DNA of 64,000 nt from Mesorhizobium loti CJ3sym (GTDB lineage Bacteria; Pseudomonadota; Alphaproteobacteria; Rhizobiales; Rhizobiaceae), in assembly GCF_000472785.1 (NCBI RefSeq), contig NZ_AXAL01000001.1, forward strand, positions 59,070-123,069. The letters run 5' to 3'. The notes below the pieces were generated by a model. It searched no databases. It saw nothing but the letters and a program-made list of their open reading frames with translations, and was not told the DNA's origin. Positions 31,410-40,463 of this stretch are shown here, piece after piece. Each line of letters starts with the position of its first letter. Within the stretch, counting starts at the first letter, position 1. The position numbers and the translations under genes are program-made.

Positions 31410-32192
31410 ATGCGCTGGTTTGTCCGGATCGCATCCTGGGCCTATGCGCTTGCCGTCTACGGCTTCATTTTCCTGCCGGTGGTTGTGCTGGTGCTGTTTT
31501 CGCTGCAGGCGACCTCGTTTCCCATTCCGCCCTTCACCGGCCCGTCGCTGCGCTGGTACGATGCGGTGCTCAGCGATACGCGGCTGACCTCGGCGCTGGT
31601 CAATTCGCTGCTGGTGGCGTCAATCTCCTCGGCCACCGCGGTTACGCTCGGCTTCCTTTCGGCCTGGGGTTTCGCGCGCTTCGTGCTGCCGGGCTCGGGC
31701 CTGCTGCGCGGACTGATCACGCTGCCGCTGACGGTCAGCTACCTCATCATCGGCATGGGGCTACTGGTGCTGTTCAACTGGGCCGGCGTGCCGAAATCAC
31801 TGCTTGCCGCCGGCATCGGCCATGTCGTGATCAATCTGCCGCTGTGCTTCGCCATCATCTACAGCCAGATGGGCGACCACCAGATCAACATCGAGCGCGC
31901 CGCGCGCGACCTCGGCGCGCCGGAATGGAAGGTGCTGCTGCTGATCACCGTGCCGGTGATGGCGCCGGCCATCTTCGCCGGCTTCTTCCTGTCGATGACC
32001 TTCTCCTGGGATGAGTTCGTGATCTCCTTCTTGCTGACGCGCTTCGAAACAACGCTGCCGGTGGAAATCTGGAACCTGCTGCGCTCCGGTCTCAATCCGA
32101 AAACCAACGCGGTCGGCTCGCTGGTTTTCGCCGTTTCCATCGTGCTGGTCGTGCTGTTCGAACTGACATTGCTGCGCAGGAGAAAAGCATGA
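31410..32192 (+). CDS. ABC transporter permease (PotC-like)
   Basis: 260 residues, starting one base after the stop of the first permease. Six hydrophobic helices are present, with EAA loop IERAARDLGAPEWKVLLLIT. It is the second permease subunit of the importer. The last bases overlap the ATPase start (ATGA), indicating coupled translation. Confidence 0.93.
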   Translation: MRWFVRIASWAYALAVYGFIFLPVVVLVLFSLQATSFPIPPFTGPSLRWYDAVLSDTRLTSALVNSLLVASISSATAVTLGFLSAWGFARFVLPGSGLLRGLITLPLTVSYLIIGMGLLVLFNWAGVPKSLLAAGIGHVVINLPLCFAIIYSQMGDHQINIERAARDLGAPEWKVLLLITVPVMAPAIFAGFFLSMTFSWDEFVISFLLTRFETTLPVEIWNLLRSGLNPKTNAVGSLVFAVSIVLVVLFELTLLRRRKA

Positions 32193-33250
32193 CCGCGCCT
32201 CTGGTCGATATCCGCGCCGTCTCACACCGTTTCGGGCAGCTGGCGGTGCTGAAGAACGTCTCGCTGCGGATCGAGCCCGGCAGCTACACGATCCTGCTCG
32301 GGCCGTCAGGTTCCGGCAAGACGACGCTGCTGTCCATTCTTGGCGGCTTCGTCACGCCCAGCGAAGGCAAGGTTTTCATCCGTGGCGAGGACTGCACCGC
32401 GGTGCAGCCGGCCAAACGCCCGACGACGACGGTGTTCCAGGACTATGCGCTGTTTCCGCATATGAGCGTCGGCGGCAATGTCGGCTTCGGGCTGCGCATG
32501 CAAGGTGTCGATGGTGCAACGCGGGCCGCGAAAGCGCGCGAGACGCTGGCGCTTGTCGGGTTGGCTGCCGCCTTCGACAAGAAACCACACCAGCTCTCCG
32601 GCGGTCAGCGGCAGCGCGTGGCGCTGGCACGGGCGCTGGTGATCGAGCCGGCGGTGCTTCTGCTCGACGAGCCGCTCGGCGCGCTCGACCTCAAACTGCG
32701 CCGCCAGATGCAGGACGAGTTGAAGGCAATCCAGAAGCGCGTCGGTACCGCCTTCATCCATGTCACCCACGACCAGGAAGAAGCCATGGCGCTGGCCGAC
32801 CACTGCGTAGTGATGAATGACGGCCGCATCGAGGATGAGGGACCGCCCGAGCGCGTCTATGCCAGGCCAGCGACGCGCTTTTCGGCGACCTTCATGGGTG
32901 AAAGCACCATCCTTGCCGGCAAGGTCACGCAAGCCAGGGACAGGACGAGCACGGTAGAGACGCCGGCCGGAGCGGTTTTTGCGCCCAGCACCTTGCCGGT
33001 GGGCTCGGCTGTTGCGCTGGCCATACGACCGGAGCATCTTGCTTTCAATGCAGCGGGAGCCGTGAAGCTGGGAACAGCTCAGGTGCGCGACGTCGTCTTC
33101 CAGGGCAGTTTCAAGCGTGTGCTCGCGGTTTCCGCTGAGGACCCCTCGCTGCAGTTCATTGCAAAACTGCCCGCGTCAGCCACCGTCCAGCCCGGCGACA
33201 CTGTTGCCGTTTCATGCGATACCGACCAGATCATCGTTTTGACGGACTGA
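32189..33250 (+). CDS. ABC transporter ATP-binding protein (PotA-like)
   Basis: 353 residues: Walker A GPSGSGKTT, Q-loop VFQDYALFPHM, signature LSGGQRQR, Walker [13 protein letters not shown] and H-loop [10 protein letters not shown]-terminal TOBE domain (LAIRPEHLAF) is typical of polyamine/iron/sugar importers. It overlaps the upstream permease by 4 bp and energises the importer. Confidence 0.95.
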   Translation: MTAPLVDIRAVSHRFGQLAVLKNVSLRIEPGSYTILLGPSGSGKTTLLSILGGFVTPSEGKVFIRGEDCTAVQPAKRPTTTVFQDYALFPHMSVGGNVGFGLRMQGVDGATRAAKARETLALVGLAAAFDKKPHQLSGGQRQRVALARALVIEPAVLLLDEPLGALDLKLRRQMQDELKAIQKRVGTAFIHVTHDQEEAMALADHCVVMNDGRIEDEGPPERVYARPATRFSATFMGESTILAGKVTQARDRTSTVETPAGAVFAPSTLPVGSAVALAIRPEHLAFNAAGAVKLGTAQVRDVVFQGSFKRVLAVSAEDPSLQFIAKLPASATVQPGDTVAVSCDTDQIIVLTD

Positions 33251-33251
33251 A

Positions 33252-34013
33252 ATGGGAAGCCTTCCGGTTATCGACGCGCCAGACTGGTACGAGACCATCC
33301 GCATGGCCGATGGCGTGACGCTGATCCACGAGCCGTGGATCAAACCTTTCTTCCGCTGCAACATGTGGCATGTGCGCGGACGCGACCGCGATCTCCTGTT
33401 CGACACCGGTCTCGGCCATTTCAGCCTGCGCACGCATGTGCCTTTGGTCAGCGAGCGCAAGCTGACCTGCGTTGCCAGCCACACGCATTTCGATCATATC
33501 GGCTGCCATCACGAATTTCCCCACCGTTGCGTGCACAGGGCCGAGGCGGAAATCCTCGCCGATCCGCGCAATGAATGGACGGCCGCCGGCACCTATGCCA
33601 CCGAGGAGATGTTCGATCGCCAGCCACAGGGCTGGGACACGGCGCGCTACGGCATTTTGGCCGCGCCGGCGGACCGCCTGCTCGAGCATGGCGACATCAT
33701 CGATCTTGGCGACCGCGCCTTCGAGGTGATCCACACACCTGGCCATTCACCCGGCGGCATCGCGCTCTACGAGCGAAAGACCGGCATCCTTTTGTCCGGC
33801 GACGTCATCTATGACGGCCCGCTGATCGACGACGTCTATCACTCCGACATTTCCGACTACGTCGAGACGCTGCTCGCCATGCGCGATCTCGATGTCTGCG
33901 TCGTGCATGGCGGCCATTTTCCGAGCTTCGGCAAGGTGCGCTACCGCCAGTTGATCGACGAGTATCTTGCGCAGAAACGCCAGGCCGGCTGCCACCTAAG
34001 CCAGCGCCCCTGA
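33252..34013 (+). CDS. Metallo-beta-lactamase-fold hydrolase
   Basis: 253 residues with the metal-binding motif HTHFDHIG (ASHTHFDHIGCHHEF), then IHTPGHSPGGIALYE, LLSGDVIYDGPL and a C-terminal VVHGGHFPSF histidine, all hallmarks of the family with two metal ions. It starts 1 bp after the ATPase stop, so it belongs to the transporter operon and probably hydrolyses the imported compound or a derivative (inference). Substrate unknown. Confidence 0.88.
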   Translation: MGSLPVIDAPDWYETIRMADGVTLIHEPWIKPFFRCNMWHVRGRDRDLLFDTGLGHFSLRTHVPLVSERKLTCVASHTHFDHIGCHHEFPHRCVHRAEAEILADPRNEWTAAGTYATEEMFDRQPQGWDTARYGILAAPADRLLEHGDIIDLGDRAFEVIHTPGHSPGGIALYERKTGILLSGDVIYDGPLIDDVYHSDISDYVETLLAMRDLDVCVVHGGHFPSFGKVRYRQLIDEYLAQKRQAGCHLSQRP

Positions 34014-34020
34014 GAAACAG

Positions 34021-34722
34021 CTACGGCATCAATTCGAAATGCCGCGGAAATGCCTGATGCAGCAGCAGCAGCATGGTCTTGCGCAGCACATTGGTGTCAC
34101 GGCTCGAAGGGTTGAGATGATCCCAGTACCATGCGCCGTGAACCAGATAATTCAGGCTCTCCGACAAGGTGTTGATGTCGACGTCGGAATAGCCGCCGCT
34201 GCGTGAAATCTCGATCAGAAACTCGCGCGCTTCGGCGGTGTAGGCGAGATCGCTCGGCAGGCCGATTTCATTGTAGATCTGCATGCTCTTGCGGTCGCTG
34301 GAGAAGACGACAAAAACGGAAACCCATTTCGGATGCTGCCTGGCGAAGCGTTGAGCGCATTCGACCGCGCCGAGTAGTCTTTCAACCGGCGACAGGCCCG
34401 GCGCTCGCACCAGCGTCACCCACAACTCGTCGTACCGATCGCTGAGATACTGCAGGACAGCCCGGAACAGGTTTTCCTTGCTGCGAAAGTGGAAAACCAC
34501 AAGCGCATTGGACGAGCCAACATGTTCGGCGATGCGCTGCATGGTGACGCTGGCCAGGCCCTCCTCCGCGATGAGATCGATGGTGGCATCGATGATGCGC
34601 TGGACGCTTGCTTCGCCGCGCTCGCGCCGACGGTCTTTCGACACGGCATCGTTCGCCGAGCCCCTGCCCTCAGCCATTGTAGCCCTGCGTTTTTCGGCCG
34701 CGGTTGCCTCGCGTTGTGCCAT
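34021..34722 (-). CDS. TetR-family regulator (BetI-like)
   Basis: 233 residues. The helix-turn-helix starts after a ~35-residue charged leader: ASVQRIIDATIDLIAEEGLA, then VTMQRIAEHVGSSNALVVFH. The C-terminal domain ends YLVHGAWYWDHLNPSSRDTN. It lies tail-to-tail with the hydrolase gene (7 bp apart) and is followed upstream by the amidase gene. It probably regulates one of the two flanking transporter operons. A start at 34677 (MAEGRG) is alternative. Confidence 0.88.
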   Translation of the reverse strand: MAQREATAAEKRRATMAEGRGSANDAVSKDRRRERGEASVQRIIDATIDLIAEEGLASVTMQRIAEHVGSSNALVVFHFRSKENLFRAVLQYLSDRYDELWVTLVRAPGLSPVERLLGAVECAQRFARQHPKWVSVFVVFSSDRKSMQIYNEIGLPSDLAYTAEAREFLIEISRSGGYSDVDINTLSESLNYLVHGAWYWDHLNPSSRDTNVLRKTMLLLLHQAFPRHFELMP

Positions 34723-34815
34723 TTTTCATCCGGCCTTTCGAACTGTCGGCGAGAATCCCCGGCTCACCATAGCCGACGCCGGAGATCAAGCACCAGTCGC
34801 AGACGCTGCCGTTGA

Positions 34816-36243
34816 TCAAAGCGACGGACGTGTCTCGGCATTCCTGTACCACTGGCCCTGTGCCGTTTCATAGGCGAGTGCCGCCCGGAACACATCGGCG
34901 TCGCAATAGGTGCGGCCGACGATCTGGATGCCCGTCGGGACACGGTTCGCGGCCCAGCCCGAGGGCATGGAGAGAACCGGACAACGGCTCATCATGTTGA
35001 ACGGCGTCGTCATCACCCAACCCAGCGACGGGTTCACTTGCTTGCCATTGATCTCGACGGTGTCCCTGGTGTGGTCGAACTCCGCCGGCACCGACGGCAG
35101 GGCGTTCGTCGGGCAGATCAGCACATCGTACTTTTCCAGCAGCGGGCCCAGTGTCTGGTACATTCTGGCGGCGACCTCCAGGGTTCCGACAAAGTCCGTC
35201 GCCTTCGACCTCTGACCGTCCTCGGCAAACCGGCGCGCATAGCTCGTCATGTCCTTGCCGTGCTCCTTGAGCAATTGCGCCAGCGAGGCGCCGAAGAGAT
35301 GCTCAAGATAGGCCATACCGGCCTTGAGCACCTCGTCGCCCCAGCCCAGGTCGACCTCCTCGACCGTGGCGCCGAGTGACCGGAACACATCACACGCGGC
35401 AAGCGTGTTCCTGCGAACATCGTCGTCGACCTCAAACGAACCGAGGTTCATCGAGAAGGCAATTTTCCAGCCCTTGATCGGCTTGTAGTCGAGCGGCAGG
35501 CGCAGCTTGGGACGCAGCGTGGCGATGTCGAGCGGGCTCGGTCCGGCCATGACGTTCTGCAGCAGGATCGCATCCCTGACGTTTCGCGCCAGCGGTCCTG
35601 TGTGGCAATAGAAATCGAGGTTGAAGGGCGGCTCGTCGGGATTGCGGCCGTAAGGCGGCTTGAAGCCGACGAGGCCGCAGGCCGAGGCAGGAATGCGGAT
35701 CGACCCGGCAATGTCCGAACCGGTGGCGATCGACGATGTGCCGGAAGCCAGCGTTGCCGCCGCGCCGCCCGACGAACCGCCTGGCGTGAAATCGCGATTC
35801 CACGGATTGCGGGTGACACCCCATCGCTTCGACCAGGTATAGCCGGCGCAGCTGAATTCCGGCGTCGCCGTGCGCGCATGCACGATGCCGCCCGCCTTGA
35901 TGACGCGCTCGTTCATCGTCGAGGTATGACTGCCGATGGCGTCCTTGGTCAGCAGCGAGCCATGCGAGGTCGGCTTGCCCTTGATGTAGCTCTCGTCCTT
36001 GATGCCGATCGGCAGGCCCTCGAGCGCGCCGGTTTTGGCGCCCTTGGCGTATTTCGCCTCGGCTTTCCTGGCCAGTTCCATCGCCTCGTCAAAATGGGTG
36101 AAGGTGAAGCAGTTGATCGTCGGCTTCGTGGCCTCGGCGCGGCTGATGGTGGCCTGCATCAGTTCGACGGGCGAAAGGCTCTTGGCCTTAAACCGCCGCA
36201 GCGCTTCGCTCGCCGGCATGTAGCAGAGGTCGAGATCGGTCAT
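34816..36243 (-). CDS. Amidase (amidase-signature family)
   Basis: 475 residues from ATG 36243. The Ser-Ser-Lys catalytic machinery is visible: lysine in GLPIGIKDESYIKGK, glycine/serine-rich signature GGSSGGAAATLASGTSSIAT and nucleophile region GSDIAGSIRIPASACGLVGF. The family hydrolyses amide bonds of small molecules (GatA, indoleacetamide hydrolase and others). As the last gene of the second transporter operon it may cleave the imported amide. The substrate cannot be assigned. AGGAGACTTTC precedes the ATG. Confidence 0.92.
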   Translation of the reverse strand: MTDLDLCYMPASEALRRFKAKSLSPVELMQATISRAEATKPTINCFTFTHFDEAMELARKAEAKYAKGAKTGALEGLPIGIKDESYIKGKPTSHGSLLTKDAIGSHTSTMNERVIKAGGIVHARTATPEFSCAGYTWSKRWGVTRNPWNRDFTPGGSSGGAAATLASGTSSIATGSDIAGSIRIPASACGLVGFKPPYGRNPDEPPFNLDFYCHTGPLARNVRDAILLQNVMAGPSPLDIATLRPKLRLPLDYKPIKGWKIAFSMNLGSFEVDDDVRRNTLAACDVFRSLGATVEEVDLGWGDEVLKAGMAYLEHLFGASLAQLLKEHGKDMTSYARRFAEDGQRSKATDFVGTLEVAARMYQTLGPLLEKYDVLICPTNALPSVPAEFDHTRDTVEINGKQVNPSLGWVMTTPFNMMSRCPVLSMPSGWAANRVPTGIQIVGRTYCDADVFRAALAYETAQGQWYRNAETRPSL

Positions 36244-36334
36244 GAAAGTCTCCTGCGATCGCCGGATCGCCTTGGCTTGATGGATCGAGAGGTGGCCGCG
36301 CCGCATGTCGCGGCGCGGAAAACAACGGATCAGA

Positions 36335-37369
36335 CTATTTCTGCAGGTCGGTCCAGATTTTCGTGTAGAGCGCCTGCACATCCGGCGGACAGGCCGCCAT
36401 GAACTGGCCCTTGGCGGCGAATTCGGCCGGCACGTTCACCTCCGGCGCGTCCTTCATGTCGGCCGGCATGAAGGCTTCCGAGCCCTTGATGCCGTTCGAA
36501 TAGCGGGCAAAGGCCGAGATCAGGGCGGCGTTCTGCGGATCCATGATGAAGTTCTGGAACAGCTTGGCGTTGTCGACGTTCTTGGCGTCCTTGAGAACCG
36601 CGACGTTGTCCATCCAGATCGGATAGCCCTCCTTGGGATAGCCGTAGACGATCTTGTCATTCTGCAGCCGCTGGCGCAGCGAAATGCCGTTCCAGTTGAC
36701 GCCGGCGGCGATGTCACCCTTGCCCAGGCCATCGACGGCACCGTAGTCGAAGGACAGCCATTTCGCCTTGGCCTCGACCAGCTTGTCGCGCACCTTCTTC
36801 AACAACACCTTGTCGTCGGTGCAATACTGACCACCTTCGTAGGCAATAGCGAGAAACATGATGTCACCCATTTCGGGCACGACATTGATTTTGCCGACCA
36901 ATTCGGGCGGCGGGTCGAGGAAAATTGCCGACGTGTTCACATCGCCCGAATAGACTGATTTGTTCACCGATATGCCTGTCGTGCCCCACTGCCACGGAAC
37001 CGTGTATTTGCGGCCCGGGTCGAACGGTACATCGACCCACTTGGGATCGACATTCTTGAAATTCTCCATAGCGTTGGGATCGGTTTCCAGCAGCAGCCCC
37101 TCGCTGATCCAGATGGGGACGACGCTGGCCGAGGGCACGACGATGTCGAAACCGGCGCCGCCCTGGCGGATCTTGGCGAGCGCGGTGTCGTTGGAATCGA
37201 AGTCGGTGACGGTGACCTTGACCTTGTAGGTCTCCTCGAACTTCTTGATGAGGTCGGGGTTGGTGTAGTTGCCCCAATTGTAGATGTTGAGCTCGCCATC
37301 AGCACGCGCCACACCCGTGACAGCCAGCAGCGATAGCCCGACGGCTGTCGCGGTCAGTTTCCAGTTCAT
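36335..37369 (-). CDS. ABC transporter substrate-binding protein (PotD-like)
   Basis: 344 residues from ATG 37369 with a signal peptide ([23 protein letters not shown]). The mature start [20 protein letters not shown] is typical of spermidine/putrescine-binding PotD proteins. Further matches are [20 protein letters not shown] and [16 protein letters not shown]. The C-terminus ([14 protein letters not shown]) is complete. It is the fourth gene of the second operon. The frame is open upstream but lacks a start of quality. Confidence 0.93.
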   Translation of the reverse strand: MNWKLTATAVGLSLLAVTGVARADGELNIYNWGNYTNPDLIKKFEETYKVKVTVTDFDSNDTALAKIRQGGAGFDIVVPSASVVPIWISEGLLLETDPNAMENFKNVDPKWVDVPFDPGRKYTVPWQWGTTGISVNKSVYSGDVNTSAIFLDPPPELVGKINVVPEMGDIMFLAIAYEGGQYCTDDKVLLKKVRDKLVEAKAKWLSFDYGAVDGLGKGDIAAGVNWNGISLRQRLQNDKIVYGYPKEGYPIWMDNVAVLKDAKNVDNAKLFQNFIMDPQNAALISAFARYSNGIKGSEAFMPADMKDAPEVNVPAEFAAKGQFMAACPPDVQALYTKIWTDLQK

Positions 37370-37409
37370 GCTCGTTGCTCCCATTGTTGGGACCGGCGGC
37401 GATGCGGCC

Positions 37410-38219
37410 TCAGGTCCGTTTCCTGCTGAAGAAAAAGAAAGCCGTGACAATGCCGATCGACAGGACAAGGAAGACTGTCGAGATCGCATTGATTTCCGGC
37501 GTCACGCCGCGACGAATCTGGCCCAGCATGAAGGTCGGCAGCGTGTCCTGGCCGCCGGATTTGACGAATTCGGTGATGACCACGTCATCCAGCGAGACGA
37601 CGAAAGCGAGCATCAGCCCTGCCAGGATGCCCGGCCAAAGCAGCGGCAGCGTCACATGCCGGAAGGCCTGCCATTTGCCTGCATAGAGGTCGGCCGCCGC
37701 CGTTTCGAGCGATAGATCCATGCTTTCGAGCCGCGCACGGATCGGCAAATAGGCGAACGGGATGCAGAAGGCGGTGTGGGCTGCGATCAGGTATCCAAGG
37801 CCCGAATAACCGGTCCAGATCTTGATGCGCGAGAACACAATCAGCAGCGCCACCGCGGTGACAATCTCCGGCACCATCAGCGGCTGGTTGATGAAGGCGT
37901 ATTTGAAGGTCAGCCCGCGATATGGCTTGGTCCGGGTCGTCGCCAGAGCCGCCATCGTTGCCGTGATCGTCGCCAGGATGGCGGCGACGGCTGCGATCTG
38001 GAACGAGCGAATCGAGGATTCGATCACCAGCGTGTTGTTCCAGGCGACATGGAACCAGCGCAGCGAAAAGCCCTTCCAGATCGCCAGCGATTCGTTGTCG
38101 TTGAAGGCGAAGACGACGAGCGTGCCGATCGGCAGATAGAGGAGGAAGAAACACACCATCGCTATGGTGACGAAGCCGTTCTGCTGGCGGACATCGAAGC
38201 GCTTAGCCATGGCTGCCAT
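37410..38219 (-). CDS. ABC transporter permease (PotC-like)
   Basis: 269 residues with six membrane segments and EAA loop [20 protein letters not shown]. The start ATG 38219 follows AAGGTCGG, and an in-frame ATG at 38210 is possible. It overlaps the upstream permease gene by 17 bp. Second membrane subunit of the polyamine-type importer. Confidence 0.92.
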   Translation of the reverse strand: MAAMAKRFDVRQQNGFVTIAMVCFFLLYLPIGTLVVFAFNDNESLAIWKGFSLRWFHVAWNNTLVIESSIRSFQIAAVAAILATITATMAALATTRTKPYRGLTFKYAFINQPLMVPEIVTAVALLIVFSRIKIWTGYSGLGYLIAAHTAFCIPFAYLPIRARLESMDLSLETAAADLYAGKWQAFRHVTLPLLWPGILAGLMLAFVVSLDDVVITEFVKSGGQDTLPTFMLGQIRRGVTPEINAISTVFLVLSIGIVTAFFFFSRKRT

Positions 38220-39123
38220 CCGACCTTGTCATGTTGCGGACGTAGAACAGCAGCGCCACCATCACGATCGCCATCAGCGTGATCGACAGCGCCGCACCGA
38301 GCGGCCAGTTGCGCCCTTGGCCGAATTGCAGTTCGATCAGATTGCCGATCATCAGATTGGTGCCGCCGCCCAGCACACGCGGCGTCACATAGGCGCCGAG
38401 CGAAGGAATGAAGACTAGGATCGAGCCGGCGACGATGCCCGGCGCGACCAGCGGCACGATGATGCGCCGCAACACCTGGAACCGCGTCGCGTACAGGTCG
38501 TAACCCGCCTCGATCAGCCGAAAGTCGATCTTCTCCATGCTGGCGTAGAGCGGCAGCACCATCAGCGGCAGGAACACATAGACCATGCCGAGCAGGACGG
38601 CAAAATTCGTATACATCAGCTGGATGGGATGATCAGTGATCCGCAGCAGCTGCAGCAGCCAATTGATGAGGCCGTCATTGCGCAGCACTTCCTGCATGGC
38701 GAAGGTTCGGATCAAAAGGTTGGTCCAGAACGGGATGGTGATCAGGAACAGCCAGATATCGCGCCGGTGTTCCGGCCGTGTCGCGATGAAATAGGCGGTC
38801 GGAAAGCCGAGGATCAGCGTCAGGATCGTGGTCATGGCGGACAGTGACACCGAGCGCCAGAAGATCGACAGATGCGCACTGGCGAAGGACAGCGTGTCGT
38901 CGAAGGCGTCTCGCTGAAGCAGCACGCTCACCCAGGCGTCGGTCGAAAACTGCCATTTCACGTCGCCGTAATTGCCTGGGGTGAGGAAGGAATAGACGAC
39001 CACGATCAGCAGCGGCCCAAGCGCCGCGAGGAAGACGATCAGCAGCGCTGGCGCGGAGAGCAGCCAGCGCGAGCGGATATCGTTGCGTTCGGCCTTGTCG
39101 GCGATCTCTTTCGCGGTCGCCAT
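38203..39123 (-). CDS. ABC transporter permease (PotB-like)
   Basis: 306 residues. A cytoplasmic N-terminus (MATAKEIADKAERNDIRS) is followed by six helices and the EAA-type region LIEAGYDLYATRFQVLRRII. It starts 3 bp downstream of the ATPase stop. First membrane subunit of the second importer. Confidence 0.93.
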   Translation of the reverse strand: MATAKEIADKAERNDIRSRWLLSAPALLIVFLAALGPLLIVVVYSFLTPGNYGDVKWQFSTDAWVSVLLQRDAFDDTLSFASAHLSIFWRSVSLSAMTTILTLILGFPTAYFIATRPEHRRDIWLFLITIPFWTNLLIRTFAMQEVLRNDGLINWLLQLLRITDHPIQLMYTNFAVLLGMVYVFLPLMVLPLYASMEKIDFRLIEAGYDLYATRFQVLRRIIVPLVAPGIVAGSILVFIPSLGAYVTPRVLGGGTNLMIGNLIELQFGQGRNWPLGAALSITLMAIVMVALLFYVRNMTRSDGSHG

Positions 39124-39126
39124 GAC

Positions 39127-40218
39127 CTAATCCTTCAGCATCTGCGCGGCGGCATCGCCGATCTGAATGCCGACCTTGTCGCCGGCTTCGAAGCCGCAGC
39201 CGGCACAACGTGAATTCTGCTGGCGCACGATGAAGGGACCGCCGTCCGCCAGTCGGATATGGATATGCGTGTCGGTGCCGAAATAGACGACGGTCTCGAC
39301 CGTGCCGCTCAGGTCGCCGGCGGCCTTGACCAGCCTGGCATGCTCGGGCCGCACCATCAGCGTCGCCTGGCTGCCCGGCCGGAAATCGCTGGTGGTGGTC
39401 GCGAGGATCCTTGCTCCCGAGCGCAGTGTGACCCGCGCCTTGCCATCAGCGGCGCCTTCGACCGTGCCGTCCAGGAAATTGGTCTCGCCAATGAAGTCGG
39501 CGACGAAGCGTTGCGCCGGGTGATCGTAGATGTCCCAGGGGGTACCGACCTGCAGGATCTTGCCTGACGACATCACCGCGATGCGGTCTGACATGGTCAG
39601 TGCTTCTTCCTGATCATGGGTGACGAAGATGAAGGTGATGCCGGTTTCGTGCTGCAGCCGCTTCAACTCGATCTGCATCTCCTTGCGCAGCTTGTAGTCG
39701 AGCGCCGACAAGGGTTCGTCGAGCAAGAGCACCTTCGGCTGCGGCGCCAGCGCCCGCGCCAGCGCCACCCGCTGCTGCTGGCCGCCGGAAATCTGGCTGG
39801 TGCGGCGGCTCTTCAATTTCTGCATGTGGACGAGCGTCAGCATCGCATCAACGCGCGCCTCGATCTCGGCCTTGGGCTTGCCCAGCATCTTCAGGCCGAA
39901 GCCGATATTCTCGGCCACCGTCATATGCGGGAACAGCGCATAGGACTGGAAGACGGTGTTGACCGGGCGCTTGAACGGCGGCAGCGGCGCGATGTCCTGG
40001 CCGTAGAGCAGGATTTCGCCGGCGCTCGGAAAATCGAAGCCGGCTATCAGCCGAAGCAACGTTGTCTTTCCGCAACCGGATGGGCCGAGCAGCGTGAAGA
40101 ACTCGTTTTCGCGGATGGAAACTGAAACGTTGTCAAGGGCTCGGACCGCGTCCTGGCCTGTCCCCTGGAAAACCCTAGTGACGCCCTTCGCCTCAACGGC
40201 TGGCCGCATGGCTGTCAA
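39127..40218 (-). CDS. ABC transporter ATP-binding protein (PotA-like), TTG start
   Basis: 363 residues from TTG 40218, chosen because AAGGAGG lies at the right distance. An in-frame ATG at 40209 is too far and one at 40242 lies upstream of that site. Walker [11 protein letters not shown]-loop [12 protein letters not shown], signature SGGQQQR, Walker [13 protein letters not shown] and VTHDQEEA are all present, with a C-terminal TOBE domain ([10 protein letters not shown]). It is the first gene of the operon and energises the second polyamine-type importer. Nothing specific was recognised in the AT-rich 245-bp gap before it. Confidence 0.94.
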   Translation of the reverse strand: MTAMRPAVEAKGVTRVFQGTGQDAVRALDNVSVSIRENEFFTLLGPSGCGKTTLLRLIAGFDFPSAGEILLYGQDIAPLPPFKRPVNTVFQSYALFPHMTVAENIGFGLKMLGKPKAEIEARVDAMLTLVHMQKLKSRRTSQISGGQQQRVALARALAPQPKVLLLDEPLSALDYKLRKEMQIELKRLQHETGITFIFVTHDQEEALTMSDRIAVMSSGKILQVGTPWDIYDHPAQRFVADFIGETNFLDGTVEGAADGKARVTLRSGARILATTTSDFRPGSQATLMVRPEHARLVKAAGDLSGTVETVVYFGTDTHIHIRLADGGPFIVRQQNSRCAGCGFEAGDKVGIQIGDAAAQMLKD

Positions 40219-40463
40219 GATATTCCCCTCCTTAGTGGCCATTCACGGGCGGATGCCAGCTGGCCAACTTGGTAATCTGCGCCAGGATTAATTATAACTA
40301 ACCATACAGTCAATATCTTTTTGTCATTGCGCGGATGCCACGACACCGGCGGGGCGGCCGATGCGCTGCCTCCCCAAACGTGCTATGGTCACAGAAGAGG
40401 CCATTGATGGATTGGGGCAAGCTCTGGCGTATTCGCAGCGGCTTGTGGGCTTGGGTCAGGATC

